A stretch of DNA of 64,000 bases from Polaromonas sp. (GCA_013297865.1 JAAFIP010000008.1:124001-188000); one strand, 5' to 3'. Shown: positions 43,193 to 52,966, counted from the stretch's first letter. Made by a program: numbers and translations. The notes: generated by a model from the sequence alone, not told the origin.

Positions 43193-43975
43193 ATGCGCCG
43201 ACTGATCTATCCCTTGCTTGTTCTTTTGGTGCTGGTGGCCTTGGCAATGATGGCCTGGCCATTTCGCAACTATGTGGTGCCATTGAAAGTGGGCATCGAG
43301 GGCAATTACCCGCCATTTACCAAAACCGAAGCCGACGGCAGGGTGACGGGATTTGAGGTGGATCTGGCCAATGCCTTTTGCAGCCAGATGCTGGCGCGAT
43401 GCGAGCTGGTCAATACCAAGTTTGACGACCTGATTCCACATCTACAGTCGGGCAAATTGGATGCTGTCATGGCCTCCCTGACCATCACTGAAAAACGGCT
43501 CAAAGAAGTGGATTTTTCAGACAGTTATTACACCGTGCCCAGCGCCTGGGTAGCGCCCAAAGGCAGTTTTACCTCGCTGTTGCCAGGCACGCTGGCGGGC
43601 AAGAAAGTGGCGGTGCTCAAAGGCTCGCCGCGTGAGACCTGGATCAAGACCAATTACCCCGAGCTGGAGCTGATTTCCGTGCCCAAGGAAACCGAGGTGT
43701 ATGTTGAGCTGACGAGCCGCCGCGCGGATCTGGCGATGTCTTCCATGCTGGTGGCCAAAACCAAGTTCCTCAACCTGCCGGAAGGCAAGGATTTTGCGGT
43801 GGTGGGCGATGGTGTCTACATTGGCGGCGGCGGGGGTGTGGGCGTGGCAGTGCAGAAGGGAAACAGCAGCCTTCGCAAGCGTTACAGCGTGGCCATCAAC
43901 GAGACTATCAAAAGCGGTGAATACAAAAGCCTGGCCAACCGCTATTTCGACTTTAATTTAATTGACAGAAAGTAA
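43193..43975 (+). CDS. Amino-acid ABC substrate-binding protein (second)
   Basis: A 260-residue SBP_bac_3 protein. The N-terminal hydrophobic segment YPLLVLLVLVALAMMAWPF has no clear cleavage site, so it may be membrane-anchored. The mature part has VGIEGNYPPFTKTEADGRV, GFEVDLANAFC and SLTITEKRLKEVDFSDSYYT. It resembles the first binding protein of the operon. ATG 43193 has TGGAGA upstream. A paralogous second binding protein may broaden the ligand range. Confidence 0.88.
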   Translation: MRRLIYPLLVLLVLVALAMMAWPFRNYVVPLKVGIEGNYPPFTKTEADGRVTGFEVDLANAFCSQMLARCELVNTKFDDLIPHLQSGKLDAVMASLTITEKRLKEVDFSDSYYTVPSAWVAPKGSFTSLLPGTLAGKKVAVLKGSPRETWIKTNYPELELISVPKETEVYVELTSRRADLAMSSMLVAKTKFLNLPEGKDFAVVGDGVYIGGGGGVGVAVQKGNSSLRKRYSVAINETIKSGEYKSLANRYFDFNLIDRK

Positions 43976-43978
43976 ACT

Positions 43979-44770
43979 GTGGCTTCCCTACCGACAGCAT
44001 CCACAACGCCAGTTCTGCAGGCGATTGATATCCACAAGCGTTTTGGCTCCAATGAGGTGCTCAAGGGTTTGAGCATCCAGGCCCATGCGGGCGATGTGAT
44101 CTCCATGATCGGCTCCAGCGGTTCGGGCAAAAGCACGTTTTTGCGCTGTCTCAACCTGCTGGAGCAGCCCAACAGTGGCCGCATCATTCTGGATGGCAAC
44201 GAACTGCAGCTGCAAATGGCCAAGGACGGCTCGCTGCAGGCAGCCGATGCCAGCCAGCTGCAACAGCTGCGCAGCCAGGTATCGATGGTGTTCCAGCATT
44301 TCAATCTGTGGGCGCACATGACCGCTCTGGATAACGTGATGGAGGCGCCCGTCCATGTGCTGGGCCTGAGCAAGGCGCAGGCGCGTGAGCGCGCGGAGGC
44401 CTATCTGCAGCGGGTTGGGGTGCATCACCGCAAAGACGCCTATCCGGCGCATCTCTCGGGAGGCGAGCAGCAGCGTGTAGCCATTGCCCGGGCGCTGGCC
44501 ATGGAGCCCAAGGTCATGCTGTTTGACGAGCCTACGTCGGCGCTAGACCCTGAGCTGGTGGGCGAAGTGTTGCGTGTCATGCGCAGTGTGGCCCAGGATG
44601 GGCGTACCATGATTGTGGTGACGCACGAGATGAGCTTTGCACGCGAGGTGAGCAACCATGTGGTGTTCCTGCACAAGGGTTGCATTGAAGAGCAAGGCAA
44701 TCCTGCAGAGGTCCTGCTGCGGCCCCAGACCGAGCGCCTGCAGGCGTTTTTGTCGAACAGTCTGAAGTAA
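43979..44770 (+). CDS. Amino-acid ABC transporter ATP-binding protein
   Basis: A 263-residue HisP-type ATPase. Walker A GSSGSGKST near residue 43, Q-loop VFQHFNLWAHMTALDNVMEAPV near 104, signature LSGGEQQRVAIARAL near 158 and Walker B VMLFDEPTSALDPELVGEVL near 177. The GTG start lies three bases after the second binding-protein gene. It completes the transporter. holA follows after a 73-bp gap with its own promoter-like sequence. Confidence 0.92.
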   Translation: MASLPTASTTPVLQAIDIHKRFGSNEVLKGLSIQAHAGDVISMIGSSGSGKSTFLRCLNLLEQPNSGRIILDGNELQLQMAKDGSLQAADASQLQQLRSQVSMVFQHFNLWAHMTALDNVMEAPVHVLGLSKAQARERAEAYLQRVGVHHRKDAYPAHLSGGEQQRVAIARALAMEPKVMLFDEPTSALDPELVGEVLRVMRSVAQDGRTMIVVTHEMSFAREVSNHVVFLHKGCIEEQGNPAEVLLRPQTERLQAFLSNSLK

Positions 44771-44817
44771 GCCTGCGTCAGGCGCGCGGCAAGGCCGCCC
44801 TCCCTTCAGGCGGCGAC

Positions 44818-44845
44818 ATAAGTCCCCATTAGAATCGGGACTTAT
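44818..44845 (+). promoter_or_regulatory. Hairpin across the holA start codon, with a -10-like box
   Basis: ATAAGTCCC (44818-44826) and GGGACTTAT (44837-44845) form a perfect 9-bp stem with a 10-base loop; the right arm ends inside the holA ATG (44844-44846). The loop holds TAGAAT (44830-44835), a good -10 match, which would place the transcript start near the ATG. Confidence 0.45.
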
Positions 44846-45905
44846 GCAACTTGCCGCCCCACAGCTTACGCAACACCTGCAGCGCGGTCTGCGCTCGCTG
44901 TACACCTTGCACGGCGATGAGCCCTTGCTGATCCAGGAGGCTGCTGACGCGATTCGCCTGGCCGCCAAACAGCAAGGCTACACAGAGCGCACGGTGCACA
45001 CGGCAGCGGGGGCGCGCTTTGACTGGAGCGAGGTGCTGGCTGCGGGCGGTTCGCTGAGCCTGTTTGCTGACAAGCAGATCATCGAGGTGCGCATACCCAC
45101 TGGCAAACCCGGCAAGGAAGGCAGCCCGGCGATCCAGCAGCTGGCGCAAAGCGCGCAGAACAACGACAGCACACTCACCCTGTTTGTGCTGCCCAAGCTG
45201 GACAAGATGACCCGCACAGGGGCATGGTTTGCTGCATTGGAGAGTTTTGGCGTCACCGTGCAGATCGACAGTATTGAGCGGCGCGTATTGCCGCAGTGGA
45301 TTGCCCAGAGGTTGCAGGCCCTGCATCTGTGCGTGAAAGCAGGCGAAGAGGGCGAGCGAACACTGAAGTTTTTTGCCGAGCGTGTGGAAGGCAATCTGCT
45401 GGCGGCGCATCAGGAGATGCAAAAACTGGCTTTGCTGCTGCCTGGCAATGCAGACCATCCCCGGGAGCTGAGTTTTGACGAGGTAGAGGCTGCGGTACTG
45501 AACGTAGCGCGCTACGATGTGTTCAAGCTGTCCGAGGCGGTGCTTGCGGGCAACCAGGCCCGGGTACAGCGCATGCTGGACGGCCTGCAAGCTGAGGGCG
45601 AGGCGACCGTACTGGTGCACTGGGCGCTGTCGGAGGATATCCGCACGCTGCAGCGGCTGCGCAGCCTGATGGACGACGGCAAGCCGCTGCCGATGGCGCT
45701 GCAGGAGGCGCGGGTATGGGGGCTCAAGCAAAAGCTGTTCGAGCGCATTTTGCCGCGCCTGTCCTCGGTGGACGCAGCCAACTTGCTGCACGCTGCGCAC
45801 CAGGTGGACGGGATTGTGAAGGGGCTCAAGCAGCCTGGTTGGCCCAGCGATGCGTGGGTGGCTTTGCACCAGCTGGCGATGATGCTGTGCAAGGCGGTGG
45901 GATAG
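44844..45905 (+). CDS. holA: DNA polymerase III subunit delta
   Basis: A 353-residue clamp-loader subunit. The N-terminal half has LYTLHGDEPLLIQEAADAIR (near residue 21) and LFADKQIIEVRIPTGKPG (near 72), and the middle has AEAVL-type SEAVLAGNQARVQRMLDGL (near 232), as in HolA. It opens the beta clamp and bridges clamp loader to DnaB polymerase assembly. It normally sits after lptE in this group; here a transporter module is between. No Shine-Dalgarno is seen before the ATG. Confidence 0.92.
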   Translation: MQLAAPQLTQHLQRGLRSLYTLHGDEPLLIQEAADAIRLAAKQQGYTERTVHTAAGARFDWSEVLAAGGSLSLFADKQIIEVRIPTGKPGKEGSPAIQQLAQSAQNNDSTLTLFVLPKLDKMTRTGAWFAALESFGVTVQIDSIERRVLPQWIAQRLQALHLCVKAGEEGERTLKFFAERVEGNLLAAHQEMQKLALLLPGNADHPRELSFDEVEAAVLNVARYDVFKLSEAVLAGNQARVQRMLDGLQAEGEATVLVHWALSEDIRTLQRLRSLMDDGKPLPMALQEARVWGLKQKLFERILPRLSSVDAANLLHAAHQVDGIVKGLKQPGWPSDAWVALHQLAMMLCKAVG

Positions 45906-45965
45906 TCGTCTGGCCCTGCAGCTGACCATCCTGGCCGTACAAGCCTGCTTTTTATAGGTGTTTTG

Positions 45966-46013
45966 GCCTGCAGCCCAATAGAATATTGCGGGAGCAGCTA
46001 TCGAATTGATAGT
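45966..46013 (+). repeat. Dispersed ~45-bp repeat, copy 8 (upstream of proA)
   Basis: CCTGCAGCCCAATAGAATAT then TGCGGGAGCAGCTAT, ending in CTATCGAATTGATAG. Relative to the other copies the palindrome has T-A pairs replaced by C-G (CTATC/GATAG), a compensated change. It lies between holA and proA. Confidence 0.87.
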
Positions 46014-46120
46014 GTCTATGCACTCATTCGAGCAACCATATCGCCTAGCTACTGGCCCGTGCCAGCCCAGCGGCAATACCCCAACCCAGTAGCGCGCAGC
46101 AAAAGTGCGAAAATAAGGCT

Positions 46121-47413
46121 ATGAACGCGATTTCCACTACCGAGTTGATGCAAGCCCTTGGATGGCAGGCTAAAACGGCCTCCACCGCCATGGCGCGCGC
46201 GACTTCGGCTGTCAAAAGCGCTGCCTTGCGCCGCCTGGCAGCGCTGCTGCGCGAGAACACTGCTGCGCTGCAGGTTGACAACGCCAAAGACCTTGAGCGC
46301 GCCAGTGCTGCTGGCCTGGCAGAACCCATGGTGGACCGCCTCAAGCTCACTGCCAAGGTGCTGGAAACCTGCGCGCTGGGCTGCGAGCAGCTGGCTAGCA
46401 TGCCCGACATCATTGGCGATGTGATCGGCCTGAAACAGCAACCTAGTGGCATCCGCGTGGGGCAGATGCGGGTGCCCATTGGCGTCTTTGGCATGATCTA
46501 CGAAAGCAGGCCCAACGTCACCATTGAAGCGGCATCACTGTCGATCAAAAGCGGCAATGCCTGCATCCTGCGTGGTGGCTCCGAAGCGATTGACTCCAAC
46601 CGTGCATTGGCCAGCCTGGTGCGCCAGGCCTTGCGCGAAAGCGGACTGCCCGAAGACGCCGTGCAGCTCGTGCCCACCACCGACCGCGAGGCCGTGGGCC
46701 AGTTGATCACCATGCCGCAGTATGTGGATGTGATCATCCCACGTGGTGGCAAAGGCCTGATTGAGCGCATCAGCCGCGACGCCAAGGTCCCGGTGATCAA
46801 ACACCTGGACGGCAACTGCCATGTGTATGTGGACGCGCAGACCGATATCGCCATGGCAGTGAAGGTGGCAGACAACGCCAAAACCCAGAAATACAGCCCG
46901 TGCAACGCTATTGAAGGGCTGCTGGTGGCCAAAGACGTGGCCGCAGAGTTTTTGCCATTGATCGCCAAGGTGTATGCGGGCAAGGGGGTGGAAATGCGCT
47001 GCGACGCCGCCTCGAAGGCGATCATCCAGGCGCAGGCTGCGCTTGCGTCGGCTGCCAAGGTGGTCGGTGCCACCGAGCAGGACTGGTTTGAAGAATACCT
47101 GGCGCCGATTATCAGTATCAGGGTGGTCGATGGCCTGGACGCAGCGATTGCACACATCAACCACTATTCGTCGCACCACACGGACGCCATCATCACTACC
47201 AACCATATCCACGCGCAGCGCTTTTTGCGCGAGGTGGACTCGGCCAGCGTGATGGTCAATGCCAGCCCGCGGTTTGCCGATGGATTTGAGTTCGGCCTGG
47301 GCGCAGAGATTGGTATCAGTACCGACAAGTTCCATGCGCGCGGACCGGTGGGGATTGAGGGGCTGACCTCGCTGAAGTATGTGGTGTACGGCGAAGGTGA
47401 AGTGCGTAGTTGA
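46121..47413 (+). CDS. proA: Gamma-glutamyl phosphate reductase
   Basis: 430 residues, second step of proline synthesis. Catalytic Cys in [14 protein letters not shown] (near residue 264), the [10 protein letters not shown] and [17 protein letters not shown] nucleotide-binding motifs near 130-150, and [14 protein letters not shown] near 206. Length is normal. It is flanked on both sides by dispersed-repeat copies in the same orientation, 1.47 kb apart. proB is not adjacent. Confidence 0.95.
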   Translation: MNAISTTELMQALGWQAKTASTAMARATSAVKSAALRRLAALLRENTAALQVDNAKDLERASAAGLAEPMVDRLKLTAKVLETCALGCEQLASMPDIIGDVIGLKQQPSGIRVGQMRVPIGVFGMIYESRPNVTIEAASLSIKSGNACILRGGSEAIDSNRALASLVRQALRESGLPEDAVQLVPTTDREAVGQLITMPQYVDVIIPRGGKGLIERISRDAKVPVIKHLDGNCHVYVDAQTDIAMAVKVADNAKTQKYSPCNAIEGLLVAKDVAAEFLPLIAKVYAGKGVEMRCDAASKAIIQAQAALASAAKVVGATEQDWFEEYLAPIISIRVVDGLDAAIAHINHYSSHHTDAIITTNHIHAQRFLREVDSASVMVNASPRFADGFEFGLGAEIGISTDKFHARGPVGIEGLTSLKYVVYGEGEVRS

Positions 47414-47432
47414 CCATTTTAGGCATTCAATC

Positions 47433-47484
47433 GGCCTCCAGCCCAATAGAATATCGCGGGAGCAGCTATTAAATTAATAGTAAA
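47433..47484 (+). repeat. Dispersed ~45-bp repeat, copy 9 (downstream of proA)
   Basis: The most complete copy: GGCCTCCAGCCCAATAGAAT then ATCGCGGGAGCAGCTATTAA, ending in the perfect palindrome CTATTAA-A-TTAATAG. It lies directly before the class II amidotransferase gene. Confidence 0.9.
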
Positions 47485-47498
47485 CAAGGTGATCTAGC

Positions 47499-48290
47499 AT
47501 GTGCCAGCTGCTGGGGATGAACTGCAATACACCGACGGACATCACGTTCAGCTTCACGGGTTTTGCGCAGCGCGGGGGCCATACTGACCACCACGCAGAC
47601 GGCTGGGGCGTTGCATTTTTTGAAAGCGGTGCACAGCATGACGGCATCCCTACGGGCAAAGGCCTGCGGCATTTTGTAGACCACACCAGCGCAGCGACAT
47701 CACCCATTGCCAGGCTGATCAGTAGCTACCCGATCAAAAGCCATAACGTCATCGCGCATATCCGCAAGGCCACCCAAGGCGTGGTGGCGCTGGAGAACTG
47801 TCACCCCTTTGTGCGCGAGCTGTGGGGACGCTACTGGGTGTTTGCACACAATGGTGATTTGAAGGATTTTTCGCCGCGCCTGCATGGCAGCTTCCGGCCT
47901 GTGGGCAGCACTGATAGCGAGCGCGCATTTGCCTACATCATGCAGGAGCTGGCCAAGTCGCATGCGGGTGTGCCCAGTGTGGCAGAGCTGACACTGACGC
48001 TGCGCGAGATCGCCGCTGAAATTCACCGCTTTGGCACCTTCAATTTTCTGCTTTCCAATGGCCAGGCGCTGTGGGCGCATGCGTCCACCCAATTGCACTA
48101 TGTACTGCGCCAGCATCCTTTCAGCCACGCGGCATTGGTGGACGACGATATGCAGGTGAACTTTGCCGAGCACACCCATGTGAATGACCGGGTGGCTGTG
48201 GTGGTGACCACACCATTGACAAGCAATGAGGCCTGGGTGCCTATGCAGCGTGGCGAGCTGCTCGCCTTTGTAGACGGTCTGGTGTTGTAA
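47499..48290 (+). CDS. Class II glutamine amidotransferase (YafJ-like)
   Basis: 263 residues with catalytic Cys2 (MCQLLGMNCNTP) of the N-terminal nucleophile amidotransferase fold. HHADGWGVAFF lies near residue 28 and HIRKATQGVVALENCHPF near 86, with FAHNGDL near 112. YafJ-type enzymes occur alone, and their substrate is not settled (ergothioneine or glutathione derivative processing has been proposed for relatives). It is convergent with gshB, leaving six bases between. Confidence 0.88.
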   Translation: MCQLLGMNCNTPTDITFSFTGFAQRGGHTDHHADGWGVAFFESGAQHDGIPTGKGLRHFVDHTSAATSPIARLISSYPIKSHNVIAHIRKATQGVVALENCHPFVRELWGRYWVFAHNGDLKDFSPRLHGSFRPVGSTDSERAFAYIMQELAKSHAGVPSVAELTLTLREIAAEIHRFGTFNFLLSNGQALWAHASTQLHYVLRQHPFSHAALVDDDMQVNFAEHTHVNDRVAVVVTTPLTSNEAWVPMQRGELLAFVDGLVL

Positions 48291-48296
48291 GCGCGC

Positions 48297-49250
48297 TCAG
48301 CAGGCCGCTTCCAGCGCGTCGATAAACATGCTGGCAACATCAAAGCCAGCCTGGTCGTTGATCTCCTGAAAACAGGTGGGGCTGGTCACATTGATTTCGG
48401 TCATGTAGTCACCGATGATGTCCAGGCCCACCAGCAGCAAGCCACGTGCTGCCAGCACAGGCCCCAAAGCCTCGGCAATCTCATAGTCACGTGCCGTCAG
48501 CGGCTGGGCTACGCCTTTGCCGCCTGCAGCCAGGTTGCCCCGCACTTCGGTGCCTTGTGGTATGCGCGCCAGGCTAAACGGCACAGGCTTGCCGCCAATC
48601 ACCAGCACGCGCTTGTCGCCCTGTTTGATTTCAGGAACAAACTTTTGCACCATCAGTGTTTGCGCGCCGTCTTTATTGAGCGTCTCGATAATTCCGCCCA
48701 GGTTCAACGCGTCGTCTTTCACACGGAAAATGCCCATGCCGCCCATGCCGTCCAACGGTTTCAAAATGATATCGCGGTGCTCTGCGTGAAAGCGTTTGAC
48801 GTCTTCGGCGTCGCGTGTCACCAGTGTGGGGCTGATGAACTTTGCAAACTCCATAATGGCAAGTTTTTCGGGGTGGTCACGCAATGCGCGTGGCTTGTTG
48901 AATACCTTGGCGCCCTCACGCTCGGCTTGCTCGAGCAAGTGCGTGGCGTAAAAATACTCGCTGTCAAAAGGCGGGTCTTTGCGCATCAATACAGCGCCAA
49001 AATCCTTCAGTGCCTGCGGGCGCTCATGGGGCGTCGACTGCGAAGCGGTAAACCACACATCAGGCTTGCCGGTGAGTGTGATGTCGCGCACATAAGCGGT
49101 GACGCAGCTGCCTTGCTGCCACATGATGTCCTGTGGGCCGCAGACCGACAGTGCATGGCCCCGGCGCTGCGCCTCGCGCATCATGGCGAAAGTAGTGTCT
49201 TTGTAGATCTTGAAAGACTCTAAGGGATCGGCGATGAAAAGTAGATGCAT
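48297..49250 (-). CDS. gshB: Glutathione synthetase
   Basis: 317 residues. It joins gamma-glutamylcysteine and glycine using ATP. N-terminal MHLLFIADPLESFKIYKDTT; ATP-grasp motifs DIILKPLDGMGGMGIFRV near residue 158, and FVPEIKQGDKRVLVIGG near 198; C-terminal GLDIIGDYMTEINVTSPT near 275. ATG 49248-49250 is the family start; an in-frame extension of 34 codons is not supported. gshA is not adjacent. Confidence 0.94.
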   Translation of the reverse strand: MHLLFIADPLESFKIYKDTTFAMMREAQRRGHALSVCGPQDIMWQQGSCVTAYVRDITLTGKPDVWFTASQSTPHERPQALKDFGAVLMRKDPPFDSEYFYATHLLEQAEREGAKVFNKPRALRDHPEKLAIMEFAKFISPTLVTRDAEDVKRFHAEHRDIILKPLDGMGGMGIFRVKDDALNLGGIIETLNKDGAQTLMVQKFVPEIKQGDKRVLVIGGKPVPFSLARIPQGTEVRGNLAAGGKGVAQPLTARDYEIAEALGPVLAARGLLLVGLDIIGDYMTEINVTSPTCFQEINDQAGFDVASMFIDALEAAC

Positions 49251-49291
49251 AAGAGAGAGGGTAGAGCGCTTGGTGGTGGGTTGGGCGAGGA

Positions 49292-50461
49292 TTACTCGGA
49301 ACGCCGCAAGTTTTGCACAAAAAGCGCCAACGTGCCCGCTACCACTCCCCAAAAGGCCGAGCCTACTCCGGCGATAACTACACCACTGAGCGTTACCAAA
49401 AACGTGATGATGGCGGCTTCGCGGTGTTTTTCATCGCCCAAGGCCGACGCCAGTCCTGCAGAAATGGTGCCCAGCAAAGCCAGACCTGCAATCGCAGCGA
49501 TCAGCTCTTTCGGAAATGCCGCAAGCAAGGCAGTGACGACTGCGCCAAACAAGCCAATGCCGATGTAGATCACCCCGCAGGTGACCGCAGCGGTGTAGCG
49601 CCTGGCGGGGTCTGGGTGGGCCTCCTTGCCCATACAGATGGCGGCAGTGATGGCGCTTAAGTTGAGGGCGAAGCCGCCGAAAGGGGCCAATACCAAGGTG
49701 GCGATACCCGTCATGCTGATGATTTTGGACAAAGGCATGTCGTAGCCTGCAGCGCGGATAGCCGCAACGCCGGGCAGGTTTTGCGAAGCCATTGTCACAA
49801 TAAACAAAGGCAAGGCCAAACTGACCGCCGCGCTGAAGCTGAACTGTGGTGCAGTGAACACAGGCATGGCCAATGACAGCTGCAGCCCGGTTACATTGAA
49901 CTGCCCTCGTGCCACGACGTAGACCACGCCCACCAGCAAGGTCAGTGGCACGGCATAGCGCCCTGCAAAGCGCTTGCCCAGCAGATAGGCCAGCAGCATC
50001 AGCAGAACCAGGGGTAGGGCGCTTTGCGCCGCCGCAAAGCCTTGCAAACCAAAGCGCGCCAACACACCTGCGAGCAGGGCAGACGCAATGGCCACCGGAA
50101 TGCGGTGCATCAGCTTTTCGAACACGCCCGTCACACCACACAAGGTAATGAGCAGCGCACTGACCATGAACGCGCCAACTGCATCGGCCATGTTGAACCC
50201 TGCTGCAGCCACTGCCAGCACTGCGGCGCCCGGCGTGCTCCATGCGACCATCACCGGCTTGCGCAGCCACAACGAGGGCAACACCGAACACAAGCCCATG
50301 CCCAAGCCCAAAGCCCACATCCACGAAGTGATCTGTGCGGGCGTGGCGCTAAATGCCAACGCAGCCTGGAAGACGATGGCAACCGAGCTGGTAAAACCCA
50401 CCAGCACGGCGACAAAACCTGCAGTGGCGGTTGAAAGTGATAAGTCTTTGAAAAATGGCAT
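49292..50461 (-). CDS. benE: BenE-family benzoate/H+ symporter-like protein
   Basis: A 389-residue membrane protein with about twelve hydrophobic segments. BenE features include the N-terminal GFVAVLVGFTSSVAIVFQAA, WSTPGAAVL near residue 74 and ASQNLPGVAAIRAAGY near 225 with FGGFALNLSAITAAICMG near 260. BenE proteins import benzoate-type aromatic acids with protons. No benzoate catabolic genes adjoin it in the window, apart from the acyl-CoA ligase at 62.3 kb, so the substrate is tentative. Confidence 0.85.
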   Translation of the reverse strand: MPFFKDLSLSTATAGFVAVLVGFTSSVAIVFQAALAFSATPAQITSWMWALGLGMGLCSVLPSLWLRKPVMVAWSTPGAAVLAVAAAGFNMADAVGAFMVSALLITLCGVTGVFEKLMHRIPVAIASALLAGVLARFGLQGFAAAQSALPLVLLMLLAYLLGKRFAGRYAVPLTLLVGVVYVVARGQFNVTGLQLSLAMPVFTAPQFSFSAAVSLALPLFIVTMASQNLPGVAAIRAAGYDMPLSKIISMTGIATLVLAPFGGFALNLSAITAAICMGKEAHPDPARRYTAAVTCGVIYIGIGLFGAVVTALLAAFPKELIAAIAGLALLGTISAGLASALGDEKHREAAIITFLVTLSGVVIAGVGSAFWGVVAGTLALFVQNLRRSE

Positions 50462-50537
50462 GCTTGTATTTCACCCCAGGCAGCAAAGACCAGGCACCCT
50501 GCAGGCTTATCTGGCCCGCTGTGCTGAACCTGCTGGA

Positions 50538-52406
50538 TCAGATTTCGATTTTCGAGCCCAGCTCAACGACCGCGTTGTTGGGCAGGCGCAAGAAATCAGC
50601 GGCTGCGCCAGCATTGTGGTGCATCTGCGCAAACAGCTTTTCACGCCACTGGGCCATACCACTGCCGATCGTAGGTACCACGGTATCCCGCGACAGGAAG
50701 TAGCTGGTTTGCATGGGGTCAAGCTCGCATCCGCGCCCAGTGATCTGCTGCAGCGCCTCGGGCACATCGGGATCGTTCTTGAAACCGAAATTCAGGATCA
50801 CCTGCCAGCAGTCATGGCCCAGTGCTTCAATCTCCACGCGCTTGTTCAGGCCGACCCAGGGAACCTCTTTGCTGCGCACCGTCACAAACAGATTGTGTAC
50901 ATGCAGCACTTTGTTGTGTTTGAGGTTATGCAGCAGGGCGTTGGGCACAGTGCCGGGCTCAGCTGTCAAAAACACGGCAGTGCCTTCAACGCGTACCGGA
51001 GGGCTGATGAACACGGCCTCCAGAAAAGACTTGAGCTCCATGCCCTCGGCTTTTTGCTTTTCGTGCATGATCCTGCGACCTTGCTTCCAGGTGAACATCA
51101 ATGTAAAGATGGCGCCACCGATCAACAGCGGGAACCACCCGCCATCAAGCAGCTTGAGCATATTGGATGCCCAGAACGCAAAGTCGATCACAAAGAAAAT
51201 GCCGGTTGCCGCTATGCATAGCCACAAAGGATACTTCCAGCTGTAGCGGATGACATAAAAAGTCAGCAGCGTAGTGATCAGCATGTCGGTGCACACGGCG
51301 ATGCCATATGCAGATGCAAGGGCACCAGACGACTTGAACATGATCACCGCCAGGGCAATGGTGACAAAAAGCGCCCAGTTGACGAAAGGAATATAGATCT
51401 GCCCCGTGTCTTTGGTGGAGGTGTGCAGCATGCGCAGGCGTGGCAAAAAGCCCAGTTGCACGACTTGCTTGGTCACTGAGAAGGCCCCTGAGATCAGTGC
51501 CTGCGATGCAATCACTGCAGCCATGGTGGCTAGTATTACCAGAGGTATCAAAAACCAATCGGGAGCCATCATGTAGAAAGGGTTTTTGACGGTTTCGGGT
51601 TTGGCCAGCAGCAGCGCGCCTTGGCCAAAGTAGTTCAATGTCAGGCAGGGCATCACCACAGAGAACCACGCCATGCGGATGGGACGTTTACCGAAATGCC
51701 CCATATCAGCATACAGTGCTTCGGCGCCGGTGACACACAGCACCACAGCACCCAGAATAATGAATGCCGTATGGGTGTTGTACCAGATAAACATCAGCGC
51801 ATAGTGGGGGCTGAGGGCCTTCAAAATAATGGGGTTCTGAAGGATGTGTGTAATGCCGAGTACGGCCAGAACAAAAAACCACACCAAGGTAATGGGCCCA
51901 AAAAATTTGCCGATGCCTCCAGTCCCTCTTTTTTGAACGCTGAACAGAGCCAGCAAAATCAGCAGCGAGAGCGGGACGACATATTTCTTGAATTGTGGCG
52001 AGATCACCTCCAGGCCCTCAACAGCGCCCAGCACGGAGATTGCGGGAGTAATCACCCCATCCCCGTAGAACAGGCAGGTACCGAAGATGCCAATAATCAG
52101 CAGATTGCGCCGCAATTGCGGTTTGTCCTTTACCGCATTGGAAGCCAATGTCAGCATGGCCACCAAGCCCCCTTCGCCTTCGTTGTCAGCGCGCAATACC
52201 AGAGCTACATACTTGATCGACACGATCACGGTCAGTGTCCAAAAAATAATGGACAAGATTCCGTAGATGTTGTCGGGCGTGAATGCTACATGCCCTGATC
52301 CGAAAATCTCCTTCATGGCATACAGCACACTGGTGCCTATATCGCCATACACCACGCCAATGGCACCCAGGGTTAACGTGGCAAGAGACGATTTTGAAGA
52401 TTGCAT
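50538..52406 (-). CDS. kup: Potassium uptake protein Kup
   Basis: 622 residues. A K+/H+ symporter with twelve membrane helices in the first about 430 residues and a cytoplasmic C-terminal domain. N-terminal [23 protein letters not shown] is the family signature; [19 protein letters not shown] near residue 110 and [18 protein letters not shown] near 290 also match. ATG 52404-52406 is preferred to a TTG six codons upstream. Faces a long AT-rich gap shared with the divergent surface operon. Confidence 0.94.
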   Translation of the reverse strand: MQSSKSSLATLTLGAIGVVYGDIGTSVLYAMKEIFGSGHVAFTPDNIYGILSIIFWTLTVIVSIKYVALVLRADNEGEGGLVAMLTLASNAVKDKPQLRRNLLIIGIFGTCLFYGDGVITPAISVLGAVEGLEVISPQFKKYVVPLSLLILLALFSVQKRGTGGIGKFFGPITLVWFFVLAVLGITHILQNPIILKALSPHYALMFIWYNTHTAFIILGAVVLCVTGAEALYADMGHFGKRPIRMAWFSVVMPCLTLNYFGQGALLLAKPETVKNPFYMMAPDWFLIPLVILATMAAVIASQALISGAFSVTKQVVQLGFLPRLRMLHTSTKDTGQIYIPFVNWALFVTIALAVIMFKSSGALASAYGIAVCTDMLITTLLTFYVIRYSWKYPLWLCIAATGIFFVIDFAFWASNMLKLLDGGWFPLLIGGAIFTLMFTWKQGRRIMHEKQKAEGMELKSFLEAVFISPPVRVEGTAVFLTAEPGTVPNALLHNLKHNKVLHVHNLFVTVRSKEVPWVGLNKRVEIEALGHDCWQVILNFGFKNDPDVPEALQQITGRGCELDPMQTSYFLSRDTVVPTIGSGMAQWREKLFAQMHHNAGAAADFLRLPNNAVVELGSKIEI

Positions 52407-52966
52407 AGTGTGCGGGGTAATCAAGCACCAAGCCTAGTCTGTTAACAACCATTCACAGAAACTAAAGCGGTGACAGAAGACAGCATTGTGCTCGCAAGCT
52501 GGGCCCGAGAAGTCATACTGCTTTGGTAAAAAAATAGTGCGTTGTACAAAGCAATATTCTGTTGCAATTCAACAACTCCCGGGCGATTGGTCCGTCCGGC
52601 CTAGTCTGTCGGGATGAACAATGTAAAAATCTCTCCGCGTCTAGTTGTCTGAAATAGCGATGAAACTCACTAATACTGACGAATCGCATGAATTTATGTA
52701 ACTGCAAACGAAAAGATTGTTGCATAGCTGCATTTTGTAGTACATTTGTAGTCTAAATGTAGTGTTGTAAAATCGGTGTGCAACAGTAATACGTCTTTTT
52801 GCACACATTTTGATAATTTTCCGAAGAATCTTTGTGACGAGATACTTGGTTGCACTCAGCAAACTATAGACTCAGCGCAAAGCTGGTCATATTTTTTAAC
52901 TTAACAAAGCTGGAGTATTCGTTGGTATTGCCTAGGGTTTGTTGCTCACTGAGTCTATTCGTGAGT
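52407..52966. other. 560-bp AT-rich divergent region between kup and the surface operon
   Basis: No gene is supported. It holds an inverted repeat TACATTT-(7 bp)-AAATGTA at 52741-52761, then TGTAAAAT (52766-52773) as a possible extended -10 box. The region is clearly richer in A and T than the neighbouring coding DNA, as often seen for promoters of surface operons or acquired DNA. In-frame codons from 52850 precede the surface protein start but encode no signal peptide. Confidence 0.5.
52741..52761. promoter_or_regulatory. Inverted repeat upstream of the surface operon
   Basis: TACATTT and AAATGTA arms of 7 bp around GTAGTCT, followed by a -10-like TGTAAAAT. Candidate operator for the operon; the regulator is unknown. 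Confidence 0.35.
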
